From Candidatus Woesearchaeota archaeon (lineage in GTDB: Archaea; Nanobdellota; Nanobdellia; Woesearchaeales; 21-14-0-10-32-9): DNA of 36,892 nt. Both the position numbers and the translations under genes were made by a program. Location: the NCBI GenBank assembly GCA_021736975.1, contig JAIPET010000009.1:1-36892 (forward strand). Reading direction: 5' to 3'. The notes under the pieces were generated by a model. It was not told the DNA's origin, searched no databases, and was given only the letters and a program-made list of their open reading frames with translations. Position 1 is the first letter of the stretch, and each line of letters starts with the position of its first letter. Positions 7,696-14,002 of the stretch are shown in pieces.

Positions 7696-7704
7696 GTTCT
7701 GAAC
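7696..7704. promoter_or_regulatory. GTTCTGAAC palindrome, candidate operator site 2
   Basis: A second exact copy of GTTCTGAAC, centred 50 bp from the first, in the divergent intergenic region. The spacing of about five helical turns would place the sites on the same DNA face. Confidence 0.4.
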
Positions 7705-7741
7705 CTTTAAACATCAAAATTTGACTATTAGACGCTTTTTA

Positions 7742-7798
7742 AACAATATATAATTTGTTTTGTTTCGTTGGTTTACAAAGATGTATTATATATTTCTA
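7742..7798 (+). promoter_or_regulatory. TATA elements upstream of the electron-transfer operon
   Basis: Two TATA-like boxes are visible: CAATATATAATT (about 7744-7755) and ATTATATATTT (about 7785-7795). The second would give a start site close to the GAGGTGAT Shine-Dalgarno at 7829. Confidence 0.45.
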
Positions 7799-7841
7799 GA
7801 TGTATTCTTATTTCATGAAACATAAATTCGAGGTGATAAGA

Positions 7842-8459
7842 TTGAATAAAAAATTTGGTGTTTTGTTATTAATAGGGTTGGTTATGATCTCTGCCTTAAG
7901 TTTTAGTGTACTAGCAGATGATGACGATGATGATCATGATGATCGTGAGAGTGATAATGATCGTAGATCTAGCCATGATGATGACAATGATTGGGATTTT
8001 AGTGATGATTTTGATGACGATGATGATCATGAAAGTGATAATGATGATGATTATTATGAGGAAGTAATTTATGAAGAGGTTCCTGTTGAGGAAATTGTTT
8101 ATGAAGAGGTTCCTGTCATTGAAGAAGTTATTGTTCAAGATGTTTTATCTAATAATTCAAATTTTAGTGAGTTAATGGATTTGAATGAGTCGTTAAATTC
8201 ATCATTTAATGAATCAGATTATTTAGATGATGATGGAGATGGTGTTTTAAACATGAATGATTTGTATCCTGGAGAAAATGATTACATGTTTTTGGATTCA
8301 GATAATGATGGGGTTGTTGATGCTCTTGATTTGTATCCTGGTCTTGACGATTTATTTATGAATCAAACTCCAAATTCTGAAGTTATTCAAGAAGATTTTG
8401 TAGTTGAACAAAAGGAAACTTGGTTTAGAACTTTTTTACATTGGTTAGGAATATTATAA
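7842..8459 (+). CDS. Secreted Asp/His-rich acidic protein with calcium-type repeats
   Basis: The start is set at TTG 7842, not the track ATG at 7800, because GAGGTGAT (7829-7836) is correctly spaced and the protein then begins with a clean signal peptide (MNKKFGVLLLIGLVMISALS, cleavage expected after VLA). The product has 205 residues. The mature N-terminus is about 50 residues of almost only Asp, His, Ser, Arg and Asn (ADDDDDDHDDRESDND). Repeats of YEEVPV follow. Two thrombospondin-type-3-like Ca-binding loops are then visible (DDDGDGVLNMNDLYPGEND; DSDNDGVVDALDLYPGLDD), and a short hydrophobic C-terminus ends the protein. It lies 17 bp upstream of the ferredoxin gene in one operon. A role in binding cations, possibly iron or another metal, outside the cell is inferred from composition only. 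Confidence 0.75.
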   Translation: MNKKFGVLLLIGLVMISALSFSVLADDDDDDHDDRESDNDRRSSHDDDNDWDFSDDFDDDDDHESDNDDDYYEEVIYEEVPVEEIVYEEVPVIEEVIVQDVLSNNSNFSELMDLNESLNSSFNESDYLDDDGDGVLNMNDLYPGENDYMFLDSDNDGVVDALDLYPGLDDLFMNQTPNSEVIQEDFVVEQKETWFRTFLHWLGIL

Positions 8460-8476
8460 AATTTAGGAGGTAAAAA

Positions 8477-8716
8477 ATGGCGTATAAAATAATTTATGAC
8501 AAAGATTCTTGCATTGGTGCAGGAGAGTGTGAGGCGATTTCAAAGAAATTTTGGAAAGTAGATCGTGATGGAAGAGCGATTCTTAATGGAGCTAAGCTTA
8601 ATGAGGAGACGGGAAATTACGAGCTTATTATTGGTGATGGAGATTTAAAAGAACAAGAGGTTGTTGTTGGTAGTTGTCCTATTGCTTGTATCAAGCTTGA
8701 AAAAATGAAGGAGTAG
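8477..8716 (+). CDS. Small single-cluster ferredoxin
   Basis: A 79-residue ferredoxin starting at ATG 8477 behind a strong AGGAGGT. The cluster motif is CIGAGEC (Cys12, Cys18) and GSCPIACIKLE (Cys70 in the SCP, plus Cys74). In Pyrococcus furiosus ferredoxin the equivalent stretch is CIGDAIC, where Asp takes the fourth ligand position; here that position is Ala. The visible ligands are therefore three cysteines, which suggests a [3Fe-4S] cluster or an easily converted [4Fe-4S] cluster. The protein is acidic and soluble, and is expected to shuttle electrons in the cytoplasm. Its gene lies directly before an FNR-type reductase gene, its likely partner. A 5-bp hairpin follows the stop codon. Confidence 0.9.
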   Translation: MAYKIIYDKDSCIGAGECEAISKKFWKVDRDGRAILNGAKLNEETGNYELIIGDGDLKEQEVVVGSCPIACIKLEKMKE

Positions 8717-8729
8717 ACTCGTTACGAGT
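8717..8729 (+). other. Short hairpin between ferredoxin and reductase genes
   Basis: ACTCG-TTA-CGAGT, a 5-bp stem with a 3-base loop, begins at the base after the ferredoxin stop codon. It may be an RNA processing or translation-insulating element. Confidence 0.35.
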
Positions 8730-8750
8730 TATAACAATAGAGGTATTAAT

Positions 8751-9410
8751 ATGAATTTATCAAAAAAATATGAAGCGAAGTTGATTTCAAACTCCGTAAA
8801 AACCCCGACGGTAAAAACTTTTGTATTTAGTGTTGATCAGGAATTTAATTTTATTCCTGGTCAGTACATTTTTTTAGAAATTCCTGGGTTTGAAATTAAG
8901 AGACCGTTTTCAATTCTTGACTTTAATAAGCAAGAAAAAACATTGAGTTTGGGAATTAAAAGAAATGGTGAGTTTACAGGCAAACTTTGGGATTTAGAAA
9001 TTGGTTCTAAACTTTTTTTTACAGGTCCTTTTGGTAGGTTTTGTTGTAATTCTGAAAAAACAGTTTTTATTGCTGGAGGTATTGGTATAACACCTATTTA
9101 CAATATGATTATTAATAGGGATTCAAAAAATGATTTTTTATTTTATAGTTCTAAATCAGAAACTGAAATGCCTTATTTAGATGAAGTTTTAAATTTAAAG
9201 AATGTTAATAAAACATTATTTTTTACAAGAGAAAAATGTGATAAGGGTTTAAATTGTAGAGTTTCTGCTAGTTATATTTTAAAGAATTTAGATGATTGGA
9301 AATATTATGACTTTTTTATTTGCGGTCCAAAAATTATGATTGATTCTTTAAAAGTTGATTTTTTAAATTTGGGTGTTAGTAAAGAAAAAATAAGAAGTGA
9401 GGTGTTTTAA
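8751..9410 (+). CDS. FNR-family flavin-dependent oxidoreductase (ferredoxin/NAD(P)H reductase-like)
   Basis: A 219-residue protein with both FNR domains. The N-terminal FAD-binding beta-barrel carries the signature KRPFSILD (flavin-binding RxYS/T motif). It is followed by GPFGRF, which fits the diphosphate-binding region. The NAD(P)-binding domain has GGIGITPIYNM (G-G-x-G-x-x-P) and ends in FICGPKIMIDSLK, the conserved CGP motif. It should move electrons between NAD(P)H, FAD and ferredoxin, or to the downstream heme membrane protein. There is no iron-sulfur domain of its own; the separate ferredoxin gene upstream could supply it. The start has GAGGT 8 bp upstream. The stop is one base from the ApbE start, implying co-translation. 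Confidence 0.9.
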   Translation: MNLSKKYEAKLISNSVKTPTVKTFVFSVDQEFNFIPGQYIFLEIPGFEIKRPFSILDFNKQEKTLSLGIKRNGEFTGKLWDLEIGSKLFFTGPFGRFCCNSEKTVFIAGGIGITPIYNMIINRDSKNDFLFYSSKSETEMPYLDEVLNLKNVNKTLFFTREKCDKGLNCRVSASYILKNLDDWKYYDFFICGPKIMIDSLKVDFLNLGVSKEKIRSEVF

Positions 9411-9411
9411 T

Positions 9412-10248
9412 ATGTTAACAGAGATTAGTTTTCCTATGTTTGGAAAGGAGATAGTTATTGGTTTTGAAGATGTTGATGATGGTATTTTAGAATTTAATAA
9501 AGAGGATATTGTTAGTGAAGCTTTAAGGCTTCAGAAAGTTTTTAATTTTTATGATGGAGATAGCGAGCTTTCTAAATTAAATAAAAATAGAAAAATTCGT
9601 GCAAGTGATGATTTTTTATTTGTTTTAAATTCCGCTTTGAAATATTGTGAATTATCAGATGGTAAATATGATATTTCTAAAGGTTTTTTATTTATTGCAA
9701 GAAAAAATAAAGTTCCTATTTCAAATATTGGTTGTTCTTATAACGATATTGTTGTTAAAGAAAATTTGGTTACTTTAGTTAATGATGATGTTTTAGTTGA
9801 TTTAGGAAGTATTGCTAAGGGGTTTATTGTTGATTCGTTAAATAAATATATTTCTGATTTGGGTTTTATTGATTTTTTTATTGATGCTCGTGGAGATATG
9901 GTTTTTAATAATTATTATTCTGAAATCGGAATTCAAGATTCTAGGTCTAAAGGTGTTGTTCATGAGTTTGTTTTAGAATCTGGAAGTGTTGCAACTTCAG
10001 GTGATTATTTGCAGTATTTTGATTCTTTTGAAAATAATCATTTATTGAACAATTCTTTTTATTCTTCAGTTACTGTTGTTCATGATTCTTTGATGATTGC
10101 AGATGTTTTAGCTACAGTCATTAGTGTTTCAGGTAAAGATTTCATAAATGATCATAAGGATTTATTTGAAAATATTCCTATTTTTGTTTTGGATAAATTT
10201 GGAAAAATTGTTTATGATTCATTAAATATTGTTGAGGTGGGAAATTGA
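9412..10248 (+). CDS. apbE: ApbE, FAD:protein FMN transferase
   Basis: The track start at GTG 9397 is replaced by ATG 9412, since GAGGTG (9399-9404) is the ribosome-binding site; this gives 278 residues. Family motifs are present: NFYDGDSELSKLN near residue 47, DLGSIAKGFIVDSL (the family's DLGGIAKGY block), DARGDM, SVATSGDYLQYF (the family's SVATSG block) and SVTVVHDSLMIADVLATVIS. ApbE attaches FMN covalently to a Thr of partner proteins using FAD and Mg2+. No signal peptide is seen, so action is cytoplasmic. It sits between an FNR-type reductase and a heme membrane protein, as in flavinylation-linked electron-transfer operons, but no obvious FMN-bind acceptor domain is encoded here. The end overlaps the next start (TTGA). 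Confidence 0.92.
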   Translation: MLTEISFPMFGKEIVIGFEDVDDGILEFNKEDIVSEALRLQKVFNFYDGDSELSKLNKNRKIRASDDFLFVLNSALKYCELSDGKYDISKGFLFIARKNKVPISNIGCSYNDIVVKENLVTLVNDDVLVDLGSIAKGFIVDSLNKYISDLGFIDFFIDARGDMVFNNYYSEIGIQDSRSKGVVHEFVLESGSVATSGDYLQYFDSFENNHLLNNSFYSSVTVVHDSLMIADVLATVISVSGKDFINDHKDLFENIPIFVLDKFGKIVYDSLNIVEVGN

Positions 10249-11117
10249 ATAATATGCTTAAATATTCTTTAATTGGTATTCCTTTTCTTGCTTTGTATAT
10301 TTTTATTTCAAGTTTGATTAGTTCAACTGAATGGATTTGGTATTTGACTAGAATGTTTGGTTTAATATCTTTTTTCTTTTTATTTGCAACTATTGTGTTG
10401 GGAGAATTAAGATTGTTGTCTTTTGTTAAGGCGGATTTTAAATTGTTTAAGTATCATGTACCTATTAGTGTTTTCACTTTATTCCTCGTTTTACTTCATT
10501 TTATTTCTGCAGTTTTTGACAAGTTTAAATGGGGTACTAATTTAGCGTTCACTGATTTTTTAGGTTTTAGTTTTTCAGATAAGTGGCTTACTTTGTTAAG
10601 TTTAGGAACTTTGGCGTTTTATTTGTTAATTATTGTTGGCATGACGTCTATGAAAAAATCTATTAGGATGCTCGGTTTTAAGAAATGGAAGTTAGTTCAT
10701 TTTTTAAGTTATGCAACTTTTGCAACTGCTTATTTTCATACAGTTAATTTAGGTACTGATATTAAATATTCAGTTTTAAGTGTTTTCCTTAAACCTGCTG
10801 TGATGTTTTGCTTTTGGTTTGTTGTCGCATTATTGATTGTTAGGGCTTTAAAGTCTTTTGATTTGTTTACTGATCAAGCTGAAATAACTTTGACAAGTGC
10901 TTTTTTTGTTATTTTAATTGTCGGCGGTATTTTTGTATCTTCAGTTATTTTTTCAGTAGCACTTGATGTTCCAAGTGATGATGTGAATTTAGTTAATGAT
11001 GTTTCTGCGGATATTGCATATTATGAGAATGCAAATAGTTTGATTATTCAGCAAAATAATGCGTTGTTTAATCAATTAATTAATCAAGGAGGTGGTTATA
11101 TTGCGAACAATAGTTAA
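10245..11117 (+). CDS. Ferric-reductase-like transmembrane cytochrome (bis-heme)
   Basis: A 290-residue membrane protein. The TTG start at 10245 overlaps the apbE stop (TTGA) and has GAGGTGG at good spacing; the ATG nine bases later would be spaced too far. About seven hydrophobic helices are visible. Two helices carry paired histidines: H71 and H85 (KYHVPIS, VLLHF) and H152 and H165 (KLVHFLSY, AYFHTV). This H-x13-H / H-x12-H layout is the bis-heme signature of ferric reductase/NADPH oxidase-type domains and the related MsrQ/YedZ proteins. It is predicted to carry electrons across the membrane from the neighbouring reductase. The C-terminal tail (about 240-290) lies after the last helix and is Asn/Gln-rich. 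The substrate is unknown. Confidence 0.85.
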   Translation: MNNMLKYSLIGIPFLALYIFISSLISSTEWIWYLTRMFGLISFFFLFATIVLGELRLLSFVKADFKLFKYHVPISVFTLFLVLLHFISAVFDKFKWGTNLAFTDFLGFSFSDKWLTLLSLGTLAFYLLIIVGMTSMKKSIRMLGFKKWKLVHFLSYATFATAYFHTVNLGTDIKYSVLSVFLKPAVMFCFWFVVALLIVRALKSFDLFTDQAEITLTSAFFVILIVGGIFVSSVIFSVALDVPSDDVNLVNDVSADIAYYENANSLIIQQNNALFNQLINQGGGYIANNS

Positions 11118-11574
11118 GACATTTTTATTTTTGGGAATTATGTTTGTTGTTTTGTCTTACTCTTTGTTAATAGCTTATGCTTTGACGGTTCAACAAGACA
11201 ATATGCACAGTTTTGAATCTAAAATAGATGTTTTGCTTGCTAGGCGTGATGAATTATCCGCGCTTAATCAGGAATTAGCATTTAAAAAAGCGAATCTTTC
11301 TTCAGAACTTATTTTGCAAAATGAAAAGAAAAAATTAGTTGAAGCTAGTGCTACTATTGATGCTGCTCAAGCGGATATGCAGGCTTTTTTGAAAGCTCAA
11401 GAAGCGTTAAAATTACAGCAACAAATCCAGCAACAAAAAATTCAACAGCAACAATTGCAAGCTCAACAAGTTTCGCAAACTAATTCCGTAGTTCAAACTG
11501 TTAAAAAAGTTCCTGTAACTACAACTAAAACTGTTGCTAAAACTGTTAAAAAACCTAAAACCAGAGCGTCATAA
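11101..11574 (+). CDS. Membrane-anchored coiled-coil protein
   Basis: The start is TTG 11101, because AAGGAGGTG (11086-11094) is its ribosome-binding site and overlaps the track's GTG start. The product has 157 residues. There is one transmembrane helix near the N-terminus (TFLFLGIMFVVLSYSLLIAY), then a long helical coiled coil (about 38-110, FESKIDVLLARRDELSALNQ) that becomes a Gln-rich tract (QQQIQQQKIQQQQLQAQQ), and a basic Thr/Lys tail. The gene overlaps the end of the ferric-reductase-like gene by 17 bases, so it is the last member of that operon. No family was recognised. A scaffold or assembly role for the membrane complex is possible. Confidence 0.7.
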   Translation: MRTIVKTFLFLGIMFVVLSYSLLIAYALTVQQDNMHSFESKIDVLLARRDELSALNQELAFKKANLSSELILQNEKKKLVEASATIDAAQADMQAFLKAQEALKLQQQIQQQKIQQQQLQAQQVSQTNSVVQTVKKVPVTTTKTVAKTVKKPKTRAS

Positions 11575-11640
11575 TTTTTTTGTTTTTAACTTTTTTTGTT
11601 TTTTTGTTTTCTTGTTTTTTTCTTTTATCATATTTTATTT
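11575..11640 (+). terminator. Oligo-U terminator of the electron-transfer operon
   Basis: A run of T tracts (several of 6-8 T) follows the last stop codon directly, with no strong hairpin. This is typical of archaeal termination. Confidence 0.6.
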
Positions 11641-11703
11641 TTTCAAAACAAATATTTATTTTCTATATTGCAAATAAGTGTGTTGTTTTTTTCAAGTTCG
11701 AAA

Positions 11704-11715
11704 ATAATATATAAT
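11704..11715 (+). promoter_or_regulatory. TATA box of the primase gene
   Basis: TAATATATAATC is centred about 26 bp before the ATG at 11735, implying a leaderless mRNA. Confidence 0.55.
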
Positions 11716-11734
11716 CATTCAATATCTGTTATTT

Positions 11735-13663
11735 ATGCTTTTATCAAAGACTCTTAAATTCTATAAGCGAAAAGAAGTTCAAAGTCTATTAGTTCATTAT
11801 GCTAAAGATAAGGAAATTGCTGTAAGATTTAAGGATTATTTTGGTAAACGACCTGATACTTTAATGTATGATGCGGATATTATTGAGTTAGCAAAAAAGA
11901 AAGCGACTAGTTTTCATTGTTCTGAAGAACTTTGGATTAATCCGTTGCAAATTAGTAGTGATTTGAAAAAACAAGAGCTTGATAATTTAAGAAAAGGTTG
12001 GGATTTAATTTTAGATATTGATTGTCATCATTTTGTTTATAGTAAAATTGCAACTCATATTCTTATAAAAATATTAAAAGATCAAGGCATAGAAAGTATT
12101 TCGTGTAAATTTTCTGGTAATAAAGGTTTTCATATAGCTGTTCCTTTTGAAGCATTTCCAGAAGATGTTAATGGAACTTTAGTCAAGGATTTATTTCCAG
12201 AGGCTCCTAGGAAAATTGCTTTTTATTTAAGAGATAAATTAAGACCTTTATTTGAAAGAGCGATTTTAAAATATGAAAAAAATGATATTAACAACATTAT
12301 GAAAAGAACAGGTATGGCGCATAAAGATTTAGTGATGCAAAAAGATGTTAAAGCAATCATTGATGAAAATACAACTAGTGATAAATTAAATGTTGATTCG
12401 TTTTTAGAAATTGATACTATATTGATCGCGTCAAGACATTTGTATAGGATGCCTTATTCTTTACATGAAAAATCTGAATTAGTTTCAGTTCCTGTGGATA
12501 TTAATAAAATTTTGAAATTTTCAAAAAAAGAAGCGGAACCTGAAAATGTGAAATTTGATATTCCTTTTATTCAAAGAGAAAAAGCTAAATCTGGTGAAGC
12601 AAATCAACTTTTCATAAATGCATATGATTTTAATTTTGATGAATCTAAATCATCAGAAACAAAAGAACGTAAGGAGTTTAAACTTCCCGAAACAGCTATT
12701 AGAGAAGAACTTTTTCCGCCTTGTATAAAATTCGCTTTAAACGGAATGAAAGATGGTAAGAAAAGAATGCTTTTTACATTAACTAATTTTATGAGAGGAG
12801 CTGGTTGGGGTTTTGATGCGATTGAATTAAGATTAAATGATTGGAATAAAAAAAATCCTGAACCTTTAAGACAAGTTTTACTTAATGGTCAATTAAGACA
12901 ATTAAAAAAGAATAAAGATGTTGTAGCACCTCATAATTGTCCTCAAGGAGGAACTAGGTATTTTCAAGATTTACAATTATGTCATCCTGATTCTTTTTGT
13001 AGTAAAATAAAAAATCCTTTGCAATATTCTAAATTAAAATATGAGACTGAAAAAAATACTAAAGGAAAATCTGAATTAACAAACGAACAAGTTACTGCAA
13101 GAAATTTTGATAAAGTTTTAACAGAAAATATTATTGAAAAAATTAAACCTTTTGCAAAACTTTCATCTGCTAATGTTTTAGATGTTGGTTGCGGAGATGG
13201 TAAAAAAGGCAGATATTTGGCTCAGAAAAGTTTTTCATATACAGGTATTGATTTAGATGAACAAAGAATTAGAATTGCATCTAATCTTGTTAAATCAAAA
13301 AAGATTACTTTTTTTAATGATTCGTTTGAAAATTTTCAAACAGAAAAATTGTTTGATGTTGTTTATTTTATTTTTTCTTGGCGTTATATGAAAAATTTTA
13401 ATTCTATTTTAAAAAAATTAAAATCTCTTTTATCTGATAAAGGGGTTATTGTAATTGTAGAACCTTCTGAAAAAACTGAAAATTGGAAAAGTCCTTATTT
13501 AAGAAAATCAAGTAAAGATTTTGATGAAAATATTTTTAATGAAACTATTGAAAAAATAAATTTAGCAATAAATATTTTAAAAAATTCAGAAAAAATAGAG
13601 ATTATTAATAAGTCTCAAATTAATATTGATTATCATTCACTATATATATTAAGGTTAAAATAA
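11735..13663 (+). CDS. priS: DNA primase (PriS plus PriL-type Fe-S region) fused to a SAM methyltransferase
   Basis: A 642-residue protein with three regions. Residues 1-260 are an archaeal/eukaryotic primase catalytic domain: LILDIDC holds the metal-binding D94 and D96, CKFSGNKGFHIAVPFEAFP is the S-G-x-x-G-x-H motif (127-133), and RHLYRMPYSLH follows a likely third acidic residue (D227). Residues about 322-440 resemble the large-subunit C-terminal Fe-S region, with Cys330, Cys402, Cys416 and Cys422 (LFPPC; NCPQGG; LCHPDSFC). Residues about 455-642 form a class I methyltransferase: VLDVGCGDGKKGRYLA (motif I), TGIDLDEQRI (motif II), VVYFIFSW and GVIVIVEP. Fused PriS-PriL is known in Nanoarchaeum; a methyltransferase tail on it is not something I know. 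The frame is continuous throughout. Confidence 0.88.
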   Translation: MLLSKTLKFYKRKEVQSLLVHYAKDKEIAVRFKDYFGKRPDTLMYDADIIELAKKKATSFHCSEELWINPLQISSDLKKQELDNLRKGWDLILDIDCHHFVYSKIATHILIKILKDQGIESISCKFSGNKGFHIAVPFEAFPEDVNGTLVKDLFPEAPRKIAFYLRDKLRPLFERAILKYEKNDINNIMKRTGMAHKDLVMQKDVKAIIDENTTSDKLNVDSFLEIDTILIASRHLYRMPYSLHEKSELVSVPVDINKILKFSKKEAEPENVKFDIPFIQREKAKSGEANQLFINAYDFNFDESKSSETKERKEFKLPETAIREELFPPCIKFALNGMKDGKKRMLFTLTNFMRGAGWGFDAIELRLNDWNKKNPEPLRQVLLNGQLRQLKKNKDVVAPHNCPQGGTRYFQDLQLCHPDSFCSKIKNPLQYSKLKYETEKNTKGKSELTNEQVTARNFDKVLTENIIEKIKPFAKLSSANVLDVGCGDGKKGRYLAQKSFSYTGIDLDEQRIRIASNLVKSKKITFFNDSFENFQTEKLFDVVYFIFSWRYMKNFNSILKKLKSLLSDKGVIVIVEPSEKTENWKSPYLRKSSKDFDENIFNETIEKINLAINILKNSEKIEIINKSQINIDYHSLYILRLK

Positions 13664-13689
13664 ACTCTTCTTGGCAGTGATTAATCATA

Positions 13690-13812
13690 GGCTCTAGCCG
13701 GAATAACACTTTTGTGTATACTGGCGCCCATCGAGGCACATGCAGTCTCGAAGAGAATGCATAGGTTGTGCCGTGTTCCAGTATACAAATTTATTATTTT
13801 CCGGCCAGAGCC
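13690..13812. mobile_element. MITE copy 1 (123 bp, palindromic, 8-bp target duplication)
   Basis: The ends GGCTCTAGCCGG and CCGGCCAGAGCC are inverted repeats matching at 11 of 12 positions. Inside are nested arms TGTATACTGG / CCAGTATACA and GGCACATGCA / TGCATaggtTGTGCC, closing on TCTC-GAA-GAGA, so one strand can fold into a single long hairpin. The element is flanked by the direct repeat TAATCATA (13682-13689 and 13813-13820), a target-site duplication. GC is about 48% (59 of 123 by hand count), far above the surroundings. A 120/123 identical copy lies at 34226. It has no coding capacity, so it must be mobilised by a transposase elsewhere. GGCTCT ends with 8-bp duplications resemble ISL3-family elements; that family link is tentative. 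Confidence 0.88.
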
Positions 13813-13823
13813 TAATCATACAA

Positions 13824-13838
13824 AGCTTTTTAAATGGT
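13824..13838 (+). promoter_or_regulatory. Promoter of the ribosomal protein operon
   Basis: AAGCTTTTTAAATGG contains a TATA-like core. It begins just after the right target-site duplication of MITE copy 1. Transcription should start near 13855-13860, leaving a leader of about 145 bases before L3. Confidence 0.5.
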
Positions 13839-13883
13839 TGTGCTTTCCCATAATACATAACTCGTGTTAAACAATTAAGTTTA

Positions 13884-13959
13884 GCGACGAATCATCGCCT
13901 GAAAAGGGGTTTTTCAAGAAATTGAAAAACATCTGGATGAAAACTCCAATAATAGGCGA
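13884..13959 (+). promoter_or_regulatory. Structured leader RNA of the ribosomal protein operon
   Basis: The leader can form an outer stem TCGCCT (13895-13900) / AGGCGA (13954-13959), an inner GGGG / CTCC pairing, and a perfect 9-bp hairpin GTTTTTCAA-GAAA-TTGAAAAAC (13909-13930) with a GAAA tetraloop and a 13-14 base bulge on its 3' side. An upstream GCGA (13884-13887) can pair instead with TCGC, giving two mutually exclusive folds. It could be an autoregulatory site for a ribosomal protein such as L3 or L4. Confidence 0.45.
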
Positions 13960-14002
13960 ATAAAGCAAAAACCAATATATCAAGTTAGAGATAAAGATAA
14001 AA

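Noticed and set aside
7609-7799. Replication origin at the strand switch
   Set aside because: There is a switch in gene direction, but no origin-binding repeats or Cdc6 gene; the palindromes fit operators better.
7911-8138. Minus-strand ORF of 75 residues opposite the Asp-rich protein
   Set aside because: It is the antisense of GAT/GAC repeats (Ile/Asn runs) with no promoter or start signal.
11341-11370. Flavinylation site (EASATIDAA) in the coiled-coil protein
   Set aside because: It lacks the conserved S-G-A-T context and an FMN-bind fold; it lies in a coiled coil. Not strong enough to call a target.
13690-13812. tRNA, rRNA or other cellular ncRNA in the GC-rich block
   Set aside because: There is no cloverleaf or known motif, and both copies carry distinct 8-bp target duplications, which fits a mobile element better. 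Transcription as RNA is still possible.
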